From the NCBI GenBank assembly GCA_001574975.1, contig KQ965895.1, forward strand, positions 10,920-43,211: DNA of 32,292 nt. The letters run 5' to 3'. Made by a program: the position numbers and the translations under genes. Positions 7,860 to 18,878 of this stretch are shown one piece after another (within the stretch, counting starts at the first letter, position 1; each line of letters begins with the position of its first letter). The notes below the pieces were generated by a model. It saw only the letters and a program-made list of their open reading frames with translations. It searched no databases and was not told where the DNA came from. This stretch comes from Gonapodya prolifera JEL478. Lineage: Eukaryota; Monoblepharomycota; Monoblepharidomycetes; Monoblepharidales; Gonapodyaceae.

Positions 7860-9595
7860 CTGGCATCGATCAATGTTCAGAGCGTCGCAGAAAATGATGG
7901 TTTTGGTAGATGGGTCGATGCCCAAGGTGCGGTAGTGCTCAATGACCCGCTCTATAAACCGGATTGCGGAGCCGGAATCGTGGCGAACACCTCTGCAAGC
8001 AGCAAATTCTTTCGTTCAACCTGGCGCATATTCAAGACCATCTCCAAACCACTCACCCATAGCGCGTAGCCAAATCCGTTCCACAAGTCACGGAAAAATA
8101 GCTCTGTCCCAAATGTATCTGATAGCGCGATGGAGAATTCCGGCTGAGGATACGTCTCCAACCACTTCAACCCAAATGGATAACATTAATAAGACACGGA
8201 GATATGTGTATAAGTACTGAGATCAGCATCTGACAACTCACCTTTTCCAAAGCAGCTCTGTTCGCATGCTCCAGGCCGTACTCCTTGTCCAGCGCCGAAA
8301 TCGCCATCGTCCACTCGTGCGCCACAGTCCCGACCGGCCAGAGTCCGTAACTCATCGCCAAGTGGACATTGCTCGGGCCCGAGAGATGCGAGAAGTGCCG
8401 TTGGAACTTGACGAGCTCACTACGGTGGATCCTGGACATCTCCCGAACGATGCGCTCGGTAAGACTTCCGCCGACGGGTGCCGAAATCGGAGAGAAGTAG
8501 ACGTCGTTGTCGACCAGGCAACGTATTTTGGCGTGGATAGCTTCCACTTGGCCCTCGTAGGACCAGTCGGTGTCCATGAACTCGAAGAAGGTTTCCGACA
8601 AAAGATGGAGGAGAGGGACTATGAAAGAGTTGAAAAACGGTCCCACAACTCGAGTGGAGCAGAACGATCTGACCTTCGTAAAGAATGGTCTCTATCCAAA
8701 GGCCCTTGAGGACCATATCAATAAGGCCGGTCACGGGGTCGTACGAAAGCTCCACCTAAAAACCGTCTTACGTCATGCCGCGTAATTGAAGAATGTATGA
8801 AAAACATCGAATCACCTACTCGCTCGGGCGAAAGCGGAACTCGGCCAGATAGTCCAAGTACTCGGGGCGGAAATACGAGTGCTCCTTCTCAATCCAGTCC
8901 TTCTCTTCGGGCCTTAGGAAAACGTCCTTCATATCTGCGTACTGTCAGTCAGACACAGGGGGGCGGAAAGAGGAACAGAAACAGGAGCATTTGAAAGTAT
9001 ACTCACCTTCAACCTTGCGTTTGAACGCGTCAAACGCCTCCTGCGAGAAGATGTCCCGGTCCGGACTCCGCGTTTTGAACCTGTGCTCGACAACGACGGT
9101 AGGGTAGTGTTTCAACACAGCCTGCTGCATTGTGAACTTCGCGTCGAGTCCGTCGTTGTCGTGGTGGGTGCCAGTAACAGGGAATTTTGAAGTGGGTTCA
9201 GCGGCACGAACCGCTGAAGGTGAAGACCACCAACATCCAACGATTCACCTTGTACAAATCGTTATCCAGGATGCTCTGCAGCCCAGACGGATCGTTTTTA
9301 TCCTTGGCGTCCAGATCGTACGGTCGGACAGGGGGCTGCCCGTCCCGAGTGCGTGCCGAGAGGAAAGAGCCGAGATCAACCACGACCACCGCCCTCCGCC
9401 CAGTTGCCCGACGATTCACCTCACCTCGTACGCAGCGGAGATGAACGACGCTTTGGGAGAGACGACGGCTGCTGCGGGCGAGTTGCCGGGATATGTGTGG
9501 TCGGCCCCATCCGTGTCACCATCATCGCGAGGCCCCCGGTTCCCAGCGATGGGCACGGGGGCGCGCCCGTTTGCGTCCTGCGCGCGTTCGCTCAT
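7860..9595 (-). pseudogene. NPT1: Nicotinate phosphoribosyltransferase (NPT1-like), degenerate and 3'-truncated
   Basis: NPT1 makes nicotinate mononucleotide from nicotinate and PRPP in the NAD salvage pathway. I infer exons at 9595-9425, 9335-9249, 9136-9007, 8934-8816, 8755-8674, 8618-8242, 8164-8050 and 7990 onward. Hallmarks in order: LQSILDNDLYK then FTMQQAVLKHYP, YFRPEYLDYLAEFRF, GLWIETILYE, FMDTDWSYEGQ, SGPSNVHLAM, GTVAHEW, LSDTFGTELFFRD, GVRHDSGS and KTIIFCDALNI. After DALNIDRCQ the enzyme's end, with its GIGT phosphate site, is missing and NB-ARC sequence follows. Lesions: exon 4 ends in TAG where a Gln codon is expected; the SDFGTRRR loop is out of frame through a 2-base gain and a likely 5-base loss. 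The start at ATG 9595 is tentative. Confidence 0.8.
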
Positions 9596-9780
9596 CGCGG
9601 TTTGAGGGGAGGGCGGGGATCGGAGTGTGGGCGGCCACGAGGTGAGTAACTCGGTTACACATATTTGCTAAGCACATTGCCGCGATAGAGTAGTACTATT
9701 TTCGACGTCACGACAATACTATTTCCGAGGGCATGTCAAACAAATACAACGCAGGAACCACTCCCATCCTACTGCTACTC

Positions 9781-11091
9781 CTACTCCCAAAGATACGAGT
9801 GCACTGGCGGTGTCGGCGTGTCCGTCTCCTCCCACACCAGCTTCCCCGCATCATTCCCCGCCGCGCCAGCACACACGAGGAGCGGCAGCAGATTTTCCTC
9901 GCGTTCGTGGGCGATGCGGCCGCCGGGGATCTTGGCCCACTCTTTGAGTTGCTTGACGCGGTCGGTGGGGGAGGCGACCGTGCAGGCTTGTTTGATGCCC
10001 TGGAGAGGGTGAGGAAGGGTGTCACAGGCGTTGGCACAGATTGGGCGAAGGAGTAACTCACCTCGCCAAACTCCCTCAACTTCTTTGTCATATCGTCCGG
10101 CAACTTGCCCCCACGTCCGAACCCCGTCGCTCTGAACAGCCTCATGTTATGAAACGAGTAACCCGACCCCACAATCGCGACTCCTTCATTCCTGAGCGGT
10201 TCCAGCGCCTGACCCATACGGACATGCTCTTCGGCGTTGAGCGTGGAAAGAAGCGAGCACTGGATGATGGGGATGTCGGCTTCGGGCCGGATCAGAAGCA
10301 TGGGGACGAACACGCCGTGGTCCCAGCCGCGTTTGGTGTCGAGGCGGGGGCGGAAGCCGGCGCCTTTGAGGAGGTCGAAGGCCTTTTGGGCGCTGTGATA
10401 GGGTCGTCGTTGGTGGGAGAAGGGGAAGGGAAATAGAGGTTGGTTCGCGCTCACATTTCAGGGGAGCCTGGAGCGGGGTACTTGTACTTATAAGTCTCGG
10501 GTGGGAAGCCCTGTAATGCGGAGGTATTGCGTCGAGCTTGGTCAGACGGCAGGCAATGTCTCAGGTAATTTCGAAGCAACGCACGTAACTGAATTCGATT
10601 GGAGGAAAAGTCGTCAACCCAAGGACTCCACAACGCAATATGAAGAGGGCACTTACTAGTCGAATAAAAGGTCATGTCGGGATCCTGCGGATATCGCTGG
10701 CCCTCTATCGTGTCCGGAGTTTCCGGTTGGGTGACTATTTCGTCCGGCAGTGCCGATTCCAACCAACCGGTCAGCATGCCTCACACAGTAGGTCCACAGC
10801 AGACAGCTCACTCCTCGGGCTCTTCCCAGTGCGCCGTGACAAGAAGAATCGCCTTGGGTGGCGTTGGGTTGGAGTCCTTGTTCATCAACAGATGTGGCCA
10901 GGCGGACTTCATGAACTGCGAGATTGCAGAGCTCTGGTCGAGGACTGGGAAGGGCCTAGAGTCGGCATCCGTCGGTAGCGAAGTGGAATCGAGTGGTGAG
11001 CGTTGCTTTGATGGAGTGGAACAGATTCTCGGGACACTCAACCACCTCCGTGGGGAACGAAGAGCGACGGTGCTCTGTTCAACTTGGACAT
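9781..11091 (-). CDS. DODA: LigB-type extradiol dioxygenase (4,5-DOPA dioxygenase family)
   Basis: Zinc/iron class III ring-cleaving dioxygenase of the DODA family; the substrate in this fungus is unknown. Seven inferred exons: 11091-11043, 10944-10812, 10734-10657, 10588-10585, 10510-10455, 10392-10062 and 9999-9781. They sum to 870 bases (289 aa). Motifs: SLFVPHGG (metal His), PKAILLVTAHWE, HDLLFDYYGFPPETY, KYPAPGSPEIAQKA, RGWDHGVFVPMLL, GSGYSFHNMR and AHEREENLLPLLVCAGAAG. The 4-base exon TTAC is required to keep phase and to restore DYYGFPPE. The first junction gives HGGVLD rather than the usual HGGGPxP, so that acceptor is the least certain. The start codon is the first ATG giving MSKLNRAPSLF. 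The gene lies 185 bases upstream of the NPT1 remnant on the same strand. Confidence 0.88.
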
Positions 11092-11299
11092 CGTATTCTT
11101 CCCTTGCGTTGGCGCTGGATGATTGGAGCAGGAATCCGTTGGTATTTGTAGAGTGCTGCCACGAAACCCGGTAGATTGCATGCCCCGTCTGATTACACAT
11201 GTGCGCCTCATCCCTGTTCTCCTGCTAAAGTGTCATCGCTTCGCTTTCGTAAACACACAACGGGATTCTCCGCAGATATTATGATTAGGCTAGTGGTTC

Positions 11300-12046
11300 C
11301 TATTTCTTCAATTGCTTATGCGAACCGTCGCAAATGGGTGGGGTCTTGGTGTGTTTGCACTGGCAGAACCGTCTGAAGCGGCGTCATGAGGAAGTAAGCC
11401 ACTGTACGCCACTGTACACGTCAAGGTGGCGGCGTGTCTTGAACTCACATTGTGCGGGGCGTCGTCGTATCGTCTGGCTTGTTCTTGGGCGGTGGAACGA
11501 GCCATTGAAGCGGTTCCAGCCCGGTTCCCTCGTGTGAGCCTGGAGTTGATAGCACAAAGAAGAGGGAAATAACACGCTATGAGTGAAATGAGCAAGATGA
11601 AGTGGAATTTGGAACCCTTCAACACACCGTCACAAAATGGCTGCTCCTGCGACCGTCCGCACCTAAAGGTGCCGTCCGAGTGATGAGAGTAATTGCAGGA
11701 GACAAGAATTACCCATCCGATGGTAGGGAAAAAGGTGAATTCGTCAGGAAAACACATCTTCGAAATCGCAATCTCAGCGCTCACCGGCACCACCACACCT
11801 CCTCGCCCGGTTTCAACGACACGCCGATCGATTCATACTGTTTGACGCCAGAAACATTCTCTCATTCGTCGAATCCAACCGCCAGCGACCCGCGATGCGA
11901 CGTACCGCTGCAATCTTTGGTTGTTCGGCCGGAGTGAGCCGACGCGACGACGAGGACAGATGACGAGATGGGAAGGGGAAGGCAAGTCGGCGAAGCTGGA
12001 TGATGGGCCGCGTCGCGAGCCGGTGCAGCGGAAGTGTGGATTGCAT
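11300..12046 (-). CDS. Mitochondrial CDGSH iron-sulfur protein (CISD3-like, two motifs)
   Basis: Predicted 130-aa protein from five exons: 12046-11906, 11837-11785, 11662-11628, 11539-11449 and 11372-11300. Their total of 393 bases is divisible by three. The N-terminus (MQSTLPLHRLATRP, then SRHLSSSSRRL) is a typical mitochondrial presequence. Two complete CDGSH motifs follow, CRCGRSQEQPFCDGSH and CQCKHTKTPPICDGSH, each with the three Cys and one His that hold a 2Fe-2S cluster. Two motifs in one chain without a membrane anchor match the soluble matrix CISD3/MiNT class, not the outer-membrane mitoNEET class. The protein ends KQLKK. Introns are 68-122 bases long, and one exon is only 35 bases. 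Confidence 0.9.
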
Positions 12047-12441
12047 TGGAGCTGGGGACGAGCCGCTTGAATATCATTTCGTTCTCTACAAACGATACGC
12101 ACATCAGGAAATTTTACTGAATACCTTCTGGTGTTCTAGAGGGTACCGACCAATCAGAGAAGGGCGTGAAGCGGAAGAAAGTGTCTCGGCTTCAATGTGA
12201 ATGTGGGTATCCAAATGAAGCAACTCTGCAGATTATGAACTGAAAACCCGGCTGGACGTTTTCTTTTATACCCTATCCAGATCCCGGCTGCACCACCACT
12301 ACACAATATTACCGAGATACCTTAGTTGGTCAATGGGCGACTGCTCACTAAAGCCGACGTTCTTATGTATCCGGCTCCCAAAAAGATGACACCTCATCTC
12401 TCGTTTCTACTCCATTTATCGTTCCGTCACAGTAGCACAGT
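12047..12441. other. Intergenic region, no gene seen
   Basis: Probable divergent promoter region between the CDGSH gene and the plus-strand ORF starting near 12442. A CTTTTATACCC stretch lies at about 12263-12273. Nothing else is supported. Confidence 0.4.
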
Positions 12442-13174
12442 ATGGATACGACCACCACACCGCACCTGCATCGTCGCACGACCGTCAAACATCCCCCGCA
12501 TCTTCCGTCCCCTGTTCCCCGTCTCCCTTCCACCCACACGGCACACCTCGCCATTCTCTCCGCCTCGCACAAGCTGCTCTCTGCTGCGCGCCCGTCCTGG
12601 CTCTCTGCATCCTCATTAGCCGTCTTCGCCACGCAACGCCACGCCCGCCTTTCGCGAATCCGCGTGGGTCGTTGTTGCTCCATCCTGCTCCTGCTCCTCC
12701 GCCCTGCTCTTGCTACCGCTCCTACTCCTGCATCGGGCTTCCTCAGCGCTCCACCTCTATCTCACGTGCATGCGCGTGCGCACTTTCGCAATCGATGGCG
12801 AACTCCACCTCCACTGATGCCATATCAAGACCAAGACCCACATCATTATTGGCCACGTTATAGTGAGCCAGCCGTGGTTCCAACTCCATACCATGACTTC
12901 GTTCGGTCCTCGTGAACCCTCGCTGCTCACATCCTAGCTTGGTAGTCGGTATGTGGGCCCGCCGCCGGGCCTCCGCCTCGCATTCATGCCCTCCCCGCCC
13001 CCCGTCTCTACTCGCCTTCCCTGAACTCATTTCCATACAGACGCGTTCCAAGTTGACCGTCCTCCACCCACCGATCCCGCGCTCGCTACAGCAGGTGGCC
13101 TGGTTGAGCTGGAACTGCCACGGGCCGTTCAGTTGTTTCCATCCATTCAACAGTGTCAACGATTTCCCACATAA
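12442..13174 (+). CDS. Uncharacterised protein, exon structure uncertain
   Basis: A plus-strand ORF opens at ATG 12442 with a Thr/His/Pro-rich start (MDTTTTPHLHRRTTV), then a helical stretch (HLAILSASHKLLSAARPSWL). It stays open to a stop at 12913. Later parts look protein-like: MPYQDQDPHHYWPRYSEPAV near 12820-12880, and a possible last exon from 13041 to the TAA at 13172, reading QVDRPPPTDPALATAGGLVE. The acceptor TTTCCATACAG at 13040 and a GTATGT donor near 12951 are good signals. The link between the 12.9-kb block and the donor needs an unusually short intron, so the model is unproven. No domain recognised. Confidence 0.35.
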
Positions 13175-13413
13175 CGGTTGTCTTCTGTCAACCGTTCAGT
13201 ACGTCCGAGAAAAACGATGGTTCTTTTTGTTGTGTGATTTAACACTTCCTGATTTCATCAATTCATGACTTTAATCGATGCGACGAAGTCAACGACGGAA
13301 GCAAAGAATTTCTTGCTCATATATTTTAAATATATATATACGTTGACCTAAAAGGTGTACTTCTTCTCCCTGAACCCTGTTGAATCTAAGAATGTGTCAA
13401 CGAATACTTCCTG

Positions 13414-14231
13414 TTACTCTGCCGCCGATAGAATCCTTCCCCTCTCAACGGTTTCAATCCAGTTTCCCACCTCCCCTACCGACGTCAACTTGACAACCTT
13501 GAGATGCAGCATCTCCGGCGTGGCTAGGATCTCCTTGTACTCCCTCTTTTGACGCCAGTAAGTCGCGAAGAGCCAGTAGATGAGACTCTCTTCGGACCAG
13601 AGCTTGAAATGAACCCAGAGCGTCTCGCGGTTCTTGCCCCAGAGGAGTTCTTGGGTCCACCATCTGGAAGTTGGATGTGAAAACGACCACTCTGACAGGA
13701 GTTAATGCTGGAACGGATGGGTGAAGAACCTGACCTTCTAACACTCCTCGTAATAAGACGCCAGAGAACAACAAGCAGGGGGAGGTCCAGCCACACGACG
13801 AGCTGAGCGCGGAGCCAGACGATGTCTCGGACAGTTCGATAGTTGCCCGCCACGACCCACCTGCCATCAACGAATGTTGCGAGGAGCAGACGACGATTGA
13901 CGTCGTCACTTCGTCATCACGCGCCGCCAAGTCGCATCCGCCCTCCACTCACCCGTCCCCGTCAGTCGCCCTCCCAACGGCCTCCCTGAACTCGTCCAGG
14001 GGGGCCTCTGTCCATCCCTCCCGCCAATGCAGCGCGTCGAGCTCCACATAGGGGAGGCCCAGTGCGCGCGCGAGACGGGTGGCGAGGGTCGATTTGCCAG
14101 AGGATGTTGGCCCGATAACGACGATTCGGCGAGGACTGGCAGCGGAGTGGGGTGATACGAGGGCAAGGGTGGTCAACGTGGGTTCTGCAGATCGCGGCGC
14201 AGAATGGGAACGGCGCTCACGGGAGGGACAT
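13414..14231 (-). CDS. P-loop kinase, adenylate-kinase/FlaR-like
   Basis: Predicted 189-aa protein from exons 14231-14221, 14135-13953, 13860-13735 and 13663-13414 (570 bases in frame). The start MSLPPRRIVVIGPTSSGKST comes from an 11-base first exon joined to the P-loop exon. Walker A is GPTSSGKST. YVELDALHW and GWTEAPLDEFREAV follow, then WVVAGNYRTVRDIVWLRAQ, the LID-like region VVLWRLITRSVRR and GKNRETLWVHFKLW. This is the pattern of small P-loop ATPases annotated as adenylate kinase or 'topology modulation' (FlaR-like) proteins in fungi and bacteria, which probably phosphorylate a small substrate. Phase and donors are canonical at every junction. No targeting signal is seen. Confidence 0.86.
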
Positions 14232-14670
14232 TTGAAGGCCGAGTGAGTGTGGATGGGAAAGCGGGGGGTTACTTCTTTGGTGTCTTCGCGTTGGGTTCGC
14301 AGACCACAGCAGAGCAAAATAGACGACTCCGCCTTATTGCACGCATGAACGGAGACACTAGAATATTGCCAAAGAGTATTTTCGTGCAGCTCTGCTAGCT
14401 GTGATTTCTCCCAAACGTCCAAATTGTTCGCGAATTCGTTCAATTTGTTCTCTCTCTGGGACAAAAGAATTTATATCGCAAGAGCGAATACCTGTAGCTT
14501 ATCTGCAAAAGTTGGTAGCGCAAAATACTACCCGGATCTGATAACTCACGTTCGGCTGTTTCGGTTGAATTTCAAACCGAACACGATTCCATTTCTATAA
14601 CGACTCCACTCTGCAATCGTCTCGTTGCCCTCCGACTCTCTCTCTCTCACTTCTGTAACGATCTTATTCC
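14232..14670. other. Divergent promoter region, no gene seen
   Basis: Lies between the start of the P-loop kinase (minus) and the small plus-strand gene at 14671. It includes a CT-rich run (CTCTCTCTCTC near 14639-14649) just before the 14671 ATG, as is common at fungal transcription starts. Confidence 0.4.
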
Positions 14671-15140
14671 ATGGGGATCATCCGCCACATCGTCAACTTC
14701 CAGTCTTTCACTCCTCTCCCGACCCAAGGCGCGTTGTCCGGACTGGGCACGTTGGTTTTCTCCATCATCAAGGCGGAAGAAAGTGCCAATGCGTCGGGAG
14801 GAGCGACTGTAGAACTGACGTTCGATGGGGAAACCGAACAGGGGACATGGCGCGTCGTGAGTCCGATTTGTGGTGAAATGGACGTCGTCGAGCCTTGAAT
14901 ACTCATACAACTTATCGACATCGCGGACCTGACTGCTACACTGCGGTATCGTTTCCACTTAACTTGCGCCGTCGAATGCAGTCCCGCCGACCGTGGGGAT
15001 ACAACGCTGTCCCCCAAACGTGGCTCGTCCATCCCGACCGAGAGATTCAAGTCAAGCCCGGTGTGCGGTACCAGGTCGAAGTTGAGGAAAGAGGCGACGG
15101 AAAGGGGTGGAGGGTTGCAAGCGTGAATTGGGACAAATGA
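14671..15140 (+). CDS. Small unknown protein, possibly OB-fold/cold-shock-like
   Basis: Two exons (14671-14856 and 14982-15140) joined in phase 0 by a GTGAGT...GCAG intron of 125 bases give a 114-aa protein. The first exon encodes MGIIRHIVNFQSFTPLP and a strand-rich segment GGATVELTFDGETEQGTWRV. The second encodes PWGYNAVPQTWLVHPDREIQ and ends VEVEERGDGKGWRVASVNWDK minus its first residues. The last pattern (G..V.v.v.....G..A..V) resembles the end of a cold-shock or OB fold, and the first exon has a similar ending, but I cannot place the family. A CT-rich leader precedes the ATG. Confidence 0.5.
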
Positions 15141-15353
15141 TCGTGACAGAGCCGAGCATCTACCCTGTCGTTATGAACGAAGCCACGAAGCTCCGAAGCA
15201 ACCGCAGTGAAACCATTTGCAAGAATCTGAGGGGTATGAATGACGCGGGCGACACCTGCGACTGTACTGACAATAATATTCGTGATACACTAAGATATCC
15301 TAGCTGCTGGACATGCCCGAAACAGTGATCATACCAGCCGCTAACATGCTATA

Positions 15354-15783
15354 TCACTTGCCACCCTCAACGGCCGGGTATATCAGCTTCCCTGCCACCC
15401 GGGTCGCGCCGTCCATAATCGCAATGAGCTCCTCCAATCTCCTATGAAACAAGGATTTGGTGCATCCCTCTCTCTCCCCTGTCGAAGCGTCGCTTGCTGG
15501 CGGGTCTTGCTCCTCGGCGATGTCCTTGGGTGTCGACGTCGAGCTCTGCTGTCGCACCTCAAACGCACGCAGCGTCGACCTGTATCATTATCTATCGGTA
15601 CCATGTCTCCCAGACCCTCAGCAATTGAGCACCAATCGTCACTGAGACAGCGCCACCGCTTTTGTCGATATCGATTGACCACGATGAGACTCGCGAGTTG
15701 GAAACAGCGTCCAGGAAAAATACCACACTGCTACCCAGAAGGGTTTTCATGTTGATCAGACCTCGCAAAACTTGAGCAGTCAA
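15354..15783 (-). CDS. Possible 3' exons of an unknown gene
   Basis: The minus strand holds two protein-like frames. KTLLGSSVVFFLDAVSN runs through SGGAVSVTIGAQLLRVWETW (15783-15592). A second, ending in SLFHRRLEELIAIMDGATRV and KLIYPAVEGGK, stops at 15354. They differ in frame, and the only obvious GT-AG pair between them is about 22 bases apart, too short for an intron. The upstream part merges with the tandem array. It may be a gene remnant; no family recognised. Confidence 0.25.
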
Positions 15784-18700
15784 CCAATATTAAAACCTCT
15801 CGGGGTTGGGGTGTAGTCCGAGATGCTTCATCTGACTCCACGCCATCGCAGTTAACGAGAACCTTATACGTGATATGGGCACTTGATGAACTTCGACTAG
15901 GTGGGGTTGGGCGTTGGCGGACCGTTTGACTGAGACGGGTGATTGTCGCTCCAACAAAAGACAGGCATGTTTATTCAGCAACTTTTACTATAAAGTAAGG
16001 AAGAATGAACGTCGAGCTGTAACCAAAAACGAAAAGCACATCCCCGTCGGCTGAACTTGCCGTCAAAATGTTGACTTCCACTCGTCGAGAGCAGGTCCAA
16101 AATACACTGCGCAAAAAGGTTACTAAGTGCGCGGGTGGATGCCTTATCATTTGGTGAAACGGAATATGGGTGGTGATCGGCATGATGACGCGTGGATGTG
16201 GCCGCGGGATTGAAGGAGATGGAGGATTTTTCCACAAGGACTAGATGCAAAGTCCTACTCCCACCGGTCAAGAAAATTTTCGACCCTCCTTCCCGTATGG
16301 GGTTGACGGAGGGCCAACCTCGCAAAAATGCGTCGGTCGCTAAAGTTAAGCACGTCCTTGTGACGTCTATGTATCACCGAAGAAGCCCGGTCTCATCCCA
16401 CTATCAATACATAAACACACTCGTCGTATCAAGCGCGTGATGAGGGTGTGGGACGAGACGGGCTTGTGCGTTGGTTGTTGGCGGCGCATAGGTAACTGAT
16501 TTCACTCGAATGACACCGTCCAACAAGTGTTCATCTAGCAGCTTTGATCCCAACATAAGAACAAAGTCAGGCTGTAGTGAAAATATTCATGTCGGCTAGA
16601 AATCACACTGGCTTTGAAACTGAGACCATCGTTGCCAAAGGGTCGAAACTGTGAAGGTGAAACATTGGGCAAGATAATAAGTGATACGTTCCCGTCGAAG
16701 GCGAGTTCCTGAAGACTTGTGTAGGTGTGGGATGGGAACGTGAGAGGAGGTCGGACGAATTAGAAGGTCGAGGTGTGCCCACGGGCCGGACGATTGGAGA
16801 GGGCAAAAATTGCGTCGAGGGAAAGCGCCGCCCTCCCGCCCAAGTAGCCCTCGCAAAAAGAACATCGGCGACCGAAAGCACCACTGATACACATGTGCTG
16901 GGGACGTGTCATGGATGAGTCACTCCTCCAAAGCAACGGCTTTGTTTCTCCAGCAGCTTCGCTCCCACGGAAAGGCCAAGGCCACGCTTCTAACCAAAAA
17001 ATGAAGAGAGAGGTGGAAAGCACACCGGCTCCCACGCAGAGCCCTGAGTCCGAGTCTCAGGGGAGGTACAACAACCGCAGCCTGCGCAGGTGCCAGGTAC
17101 AATATCGACAAGACGACCCACGTCTATCAATTACATACAAAAAGAAATAAGGCAGAAGGCAGGCGTGTTAGTTGAGAGTGGGGCGAGTCTTAGCTAAAGG
17201 CAAGGACGTTGGGATAAGTGATATGACACGTCCCCGGCGAATGTGGTTGTGCGGAGTGTCAAGGACGAAAGTGCGAGGGCTGAAGAGAGGAGTCCGGAAC
17301 GTTGCTCCGCGGGGCGAGTCTCATGGCAAACGGGCGCGCTCGAGGGAAGATGGCACACTCCGCCCTACTAGGGTGCGGGAGGGCGAAACTCGCAAATTTA
17401 AACCGTTCCCACAAAAGGCCTCGCAGCTCTGACGTCATTTGACTTGCACGTGTACACCTTCGCCACGAGCGCCTCAAACAATCAGATACAAAAGTGGCGT
17501 AGCAGAGCGAGACGTATCGCTGTGGAAAGCGGAATAGGTCATATGAGACCACCACAGTCTGCGTTTAACGCATACTGGTGACGGTGTGGGAATGAGGGCA
17601 CATTTGTGCTGATGAAAGGACCTCGAGAAAAGATACCACACTGCTGCCGGAAGTCTTTTCATAGACCCCGCAAAACTGCACCGTCAACCAATGACACCTC
17701 TTGCGGTTGGGCGCAAACACGTCAGAAGCTTCTTCTGCCTCCACGCGATTGCGGTCAACAAGAACATTCCTCGTCCTATGTGCGCGTGAAGCACAACGAG
17801 GTGGGGTTGGGCGTTGGTGGAAAGTTTGAATGACGCGGGACACCAGTCATTGTCGTGGTTCGTACATACACAGGTCGAATATTGTTCATCCAGGGGACTT
17901 TTTCACTAGGGAAAAAAAAGTCGAGCTGTAACCAAAAAGAATATGCTCATCTGTATCTCACGTCATCGGCAGAGCTCTCACAGTACTGCGACTCGCACTC
18001 GTCAAGGGCCGTGTTGCAAAATACACCGTGCATGTGAATACCTTATCATTTGGTGAAAGGGGTAATGGGTGGTGATTGGTGCGATGACGCGTGGAGGAGG
18101 CCGCAACGAAGGAGATGGAACATATTTCCACGAGGAGACTTAAAAGACTCCCTTCGGTCGAGGAAAAGCTCGACCCTGCCTCCCGTACAAGGTTGACGGA
18201 GGGCCAACCTCGCAAAAATGAATACATCGGCCTCTCAAAGCACATCCTATGGTGGGCATAAGTCACCGAAGTCACGCCTCATCCCACTATCTACACGTCA
18301 ACACGTTTGTGGGATCGAGCACGTAGTGAGGGCGTGGGCCGAGACGGGCTCGGGCGTTGGTTGGGTGATGTCACTCCGATGTTACCTCCGAACAGTGTTC
18401 ATCCAGCGGCTTTGATCTCAGCATAAGAGCAAAGCCAGGCTGTAAGCAAAACAAAAACGTCGGGAGGAAATCACACCGGCTCCGACAATGGAGCGGGGTG
18501 CAAAAACCGAATAGGTAGTCAAACATCGAAAAGGCTGTGCCCCCTCTCCATCACCATCAATTACATACAAAAAAGGAGTCGGGAAGGCATGCTCGTGGGA
18601 GGGTGGAATAAGTGATACGTCCCCTGTCGAAAGTGAATGTCCGAAGACGTGTGCAGGTGTGGGAACGTGGTGAGGTGGAGTATATGTCAGTGGAGAATTG

Positions 18701-18850
18701 ACGTGGTAAAAGACTAGAAAGCCTTCGAGTGAAAATGCCACCATTCCACCAGTCTGAGGCGAGGAGACATCAGACGGTAGATAACATTCCTCGCAAAAAC
18801 CAAAACAGTCGACCAAGAGCACCCCTGACACGAGTTGGCCTGTTGGGGAC
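15700..18850. repeat. Degenerate tandem array, period about 540 bp
   Basis: A core CTCGCAAAA (with small changes) recurs at about 15761, 16318, 16849, 17388, 17666, 18208 and 18789. Spacings are 557, 531, 539, 278, 542 and 581. Other recurring blocks include GTTCATCCAGCGGCTTTGA (about 15968, 16531, 17884, 18398), GGGTTGGGCGTTGG, CTTATCATTTGGTGAAA, and ATCAATTACATACAAAAA (17127, 18563). A higher-order duplication is also visible: 15.7-16.9 kb matches 17.6-18.85 kb most closely. Unit identity is moderate by eye. No intact ORF runs through the units, and no transposase or tRNA-like box is apparent. Confidence 0.8.
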
Positions 18851-18878
18851 GTGTCGATAGAAGAGCATGAGGGGCGTC

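Noticed and set aside
10511-10656. A single 146-base intron or a frameshift in the DODA gene
   Set aside because: A 4-base exon flanked by two good introns restores both phase and conserved residues, so a lesion is not needed.
11300-11372. Apparent 2-base frameshift in the second CDGSH motif
   Set aside because: On recounting, the ACAC repeat is complete, the exon is 73 bases and the motif reads through intact to the stop.
16318-16400. 5S rRNA-like sequence (TAAAGTTAAGCACGTCC)
   Set aside because: Only a short stretch resembles 5S rRNA; other array units lack it and no full 5S fold is apparent.
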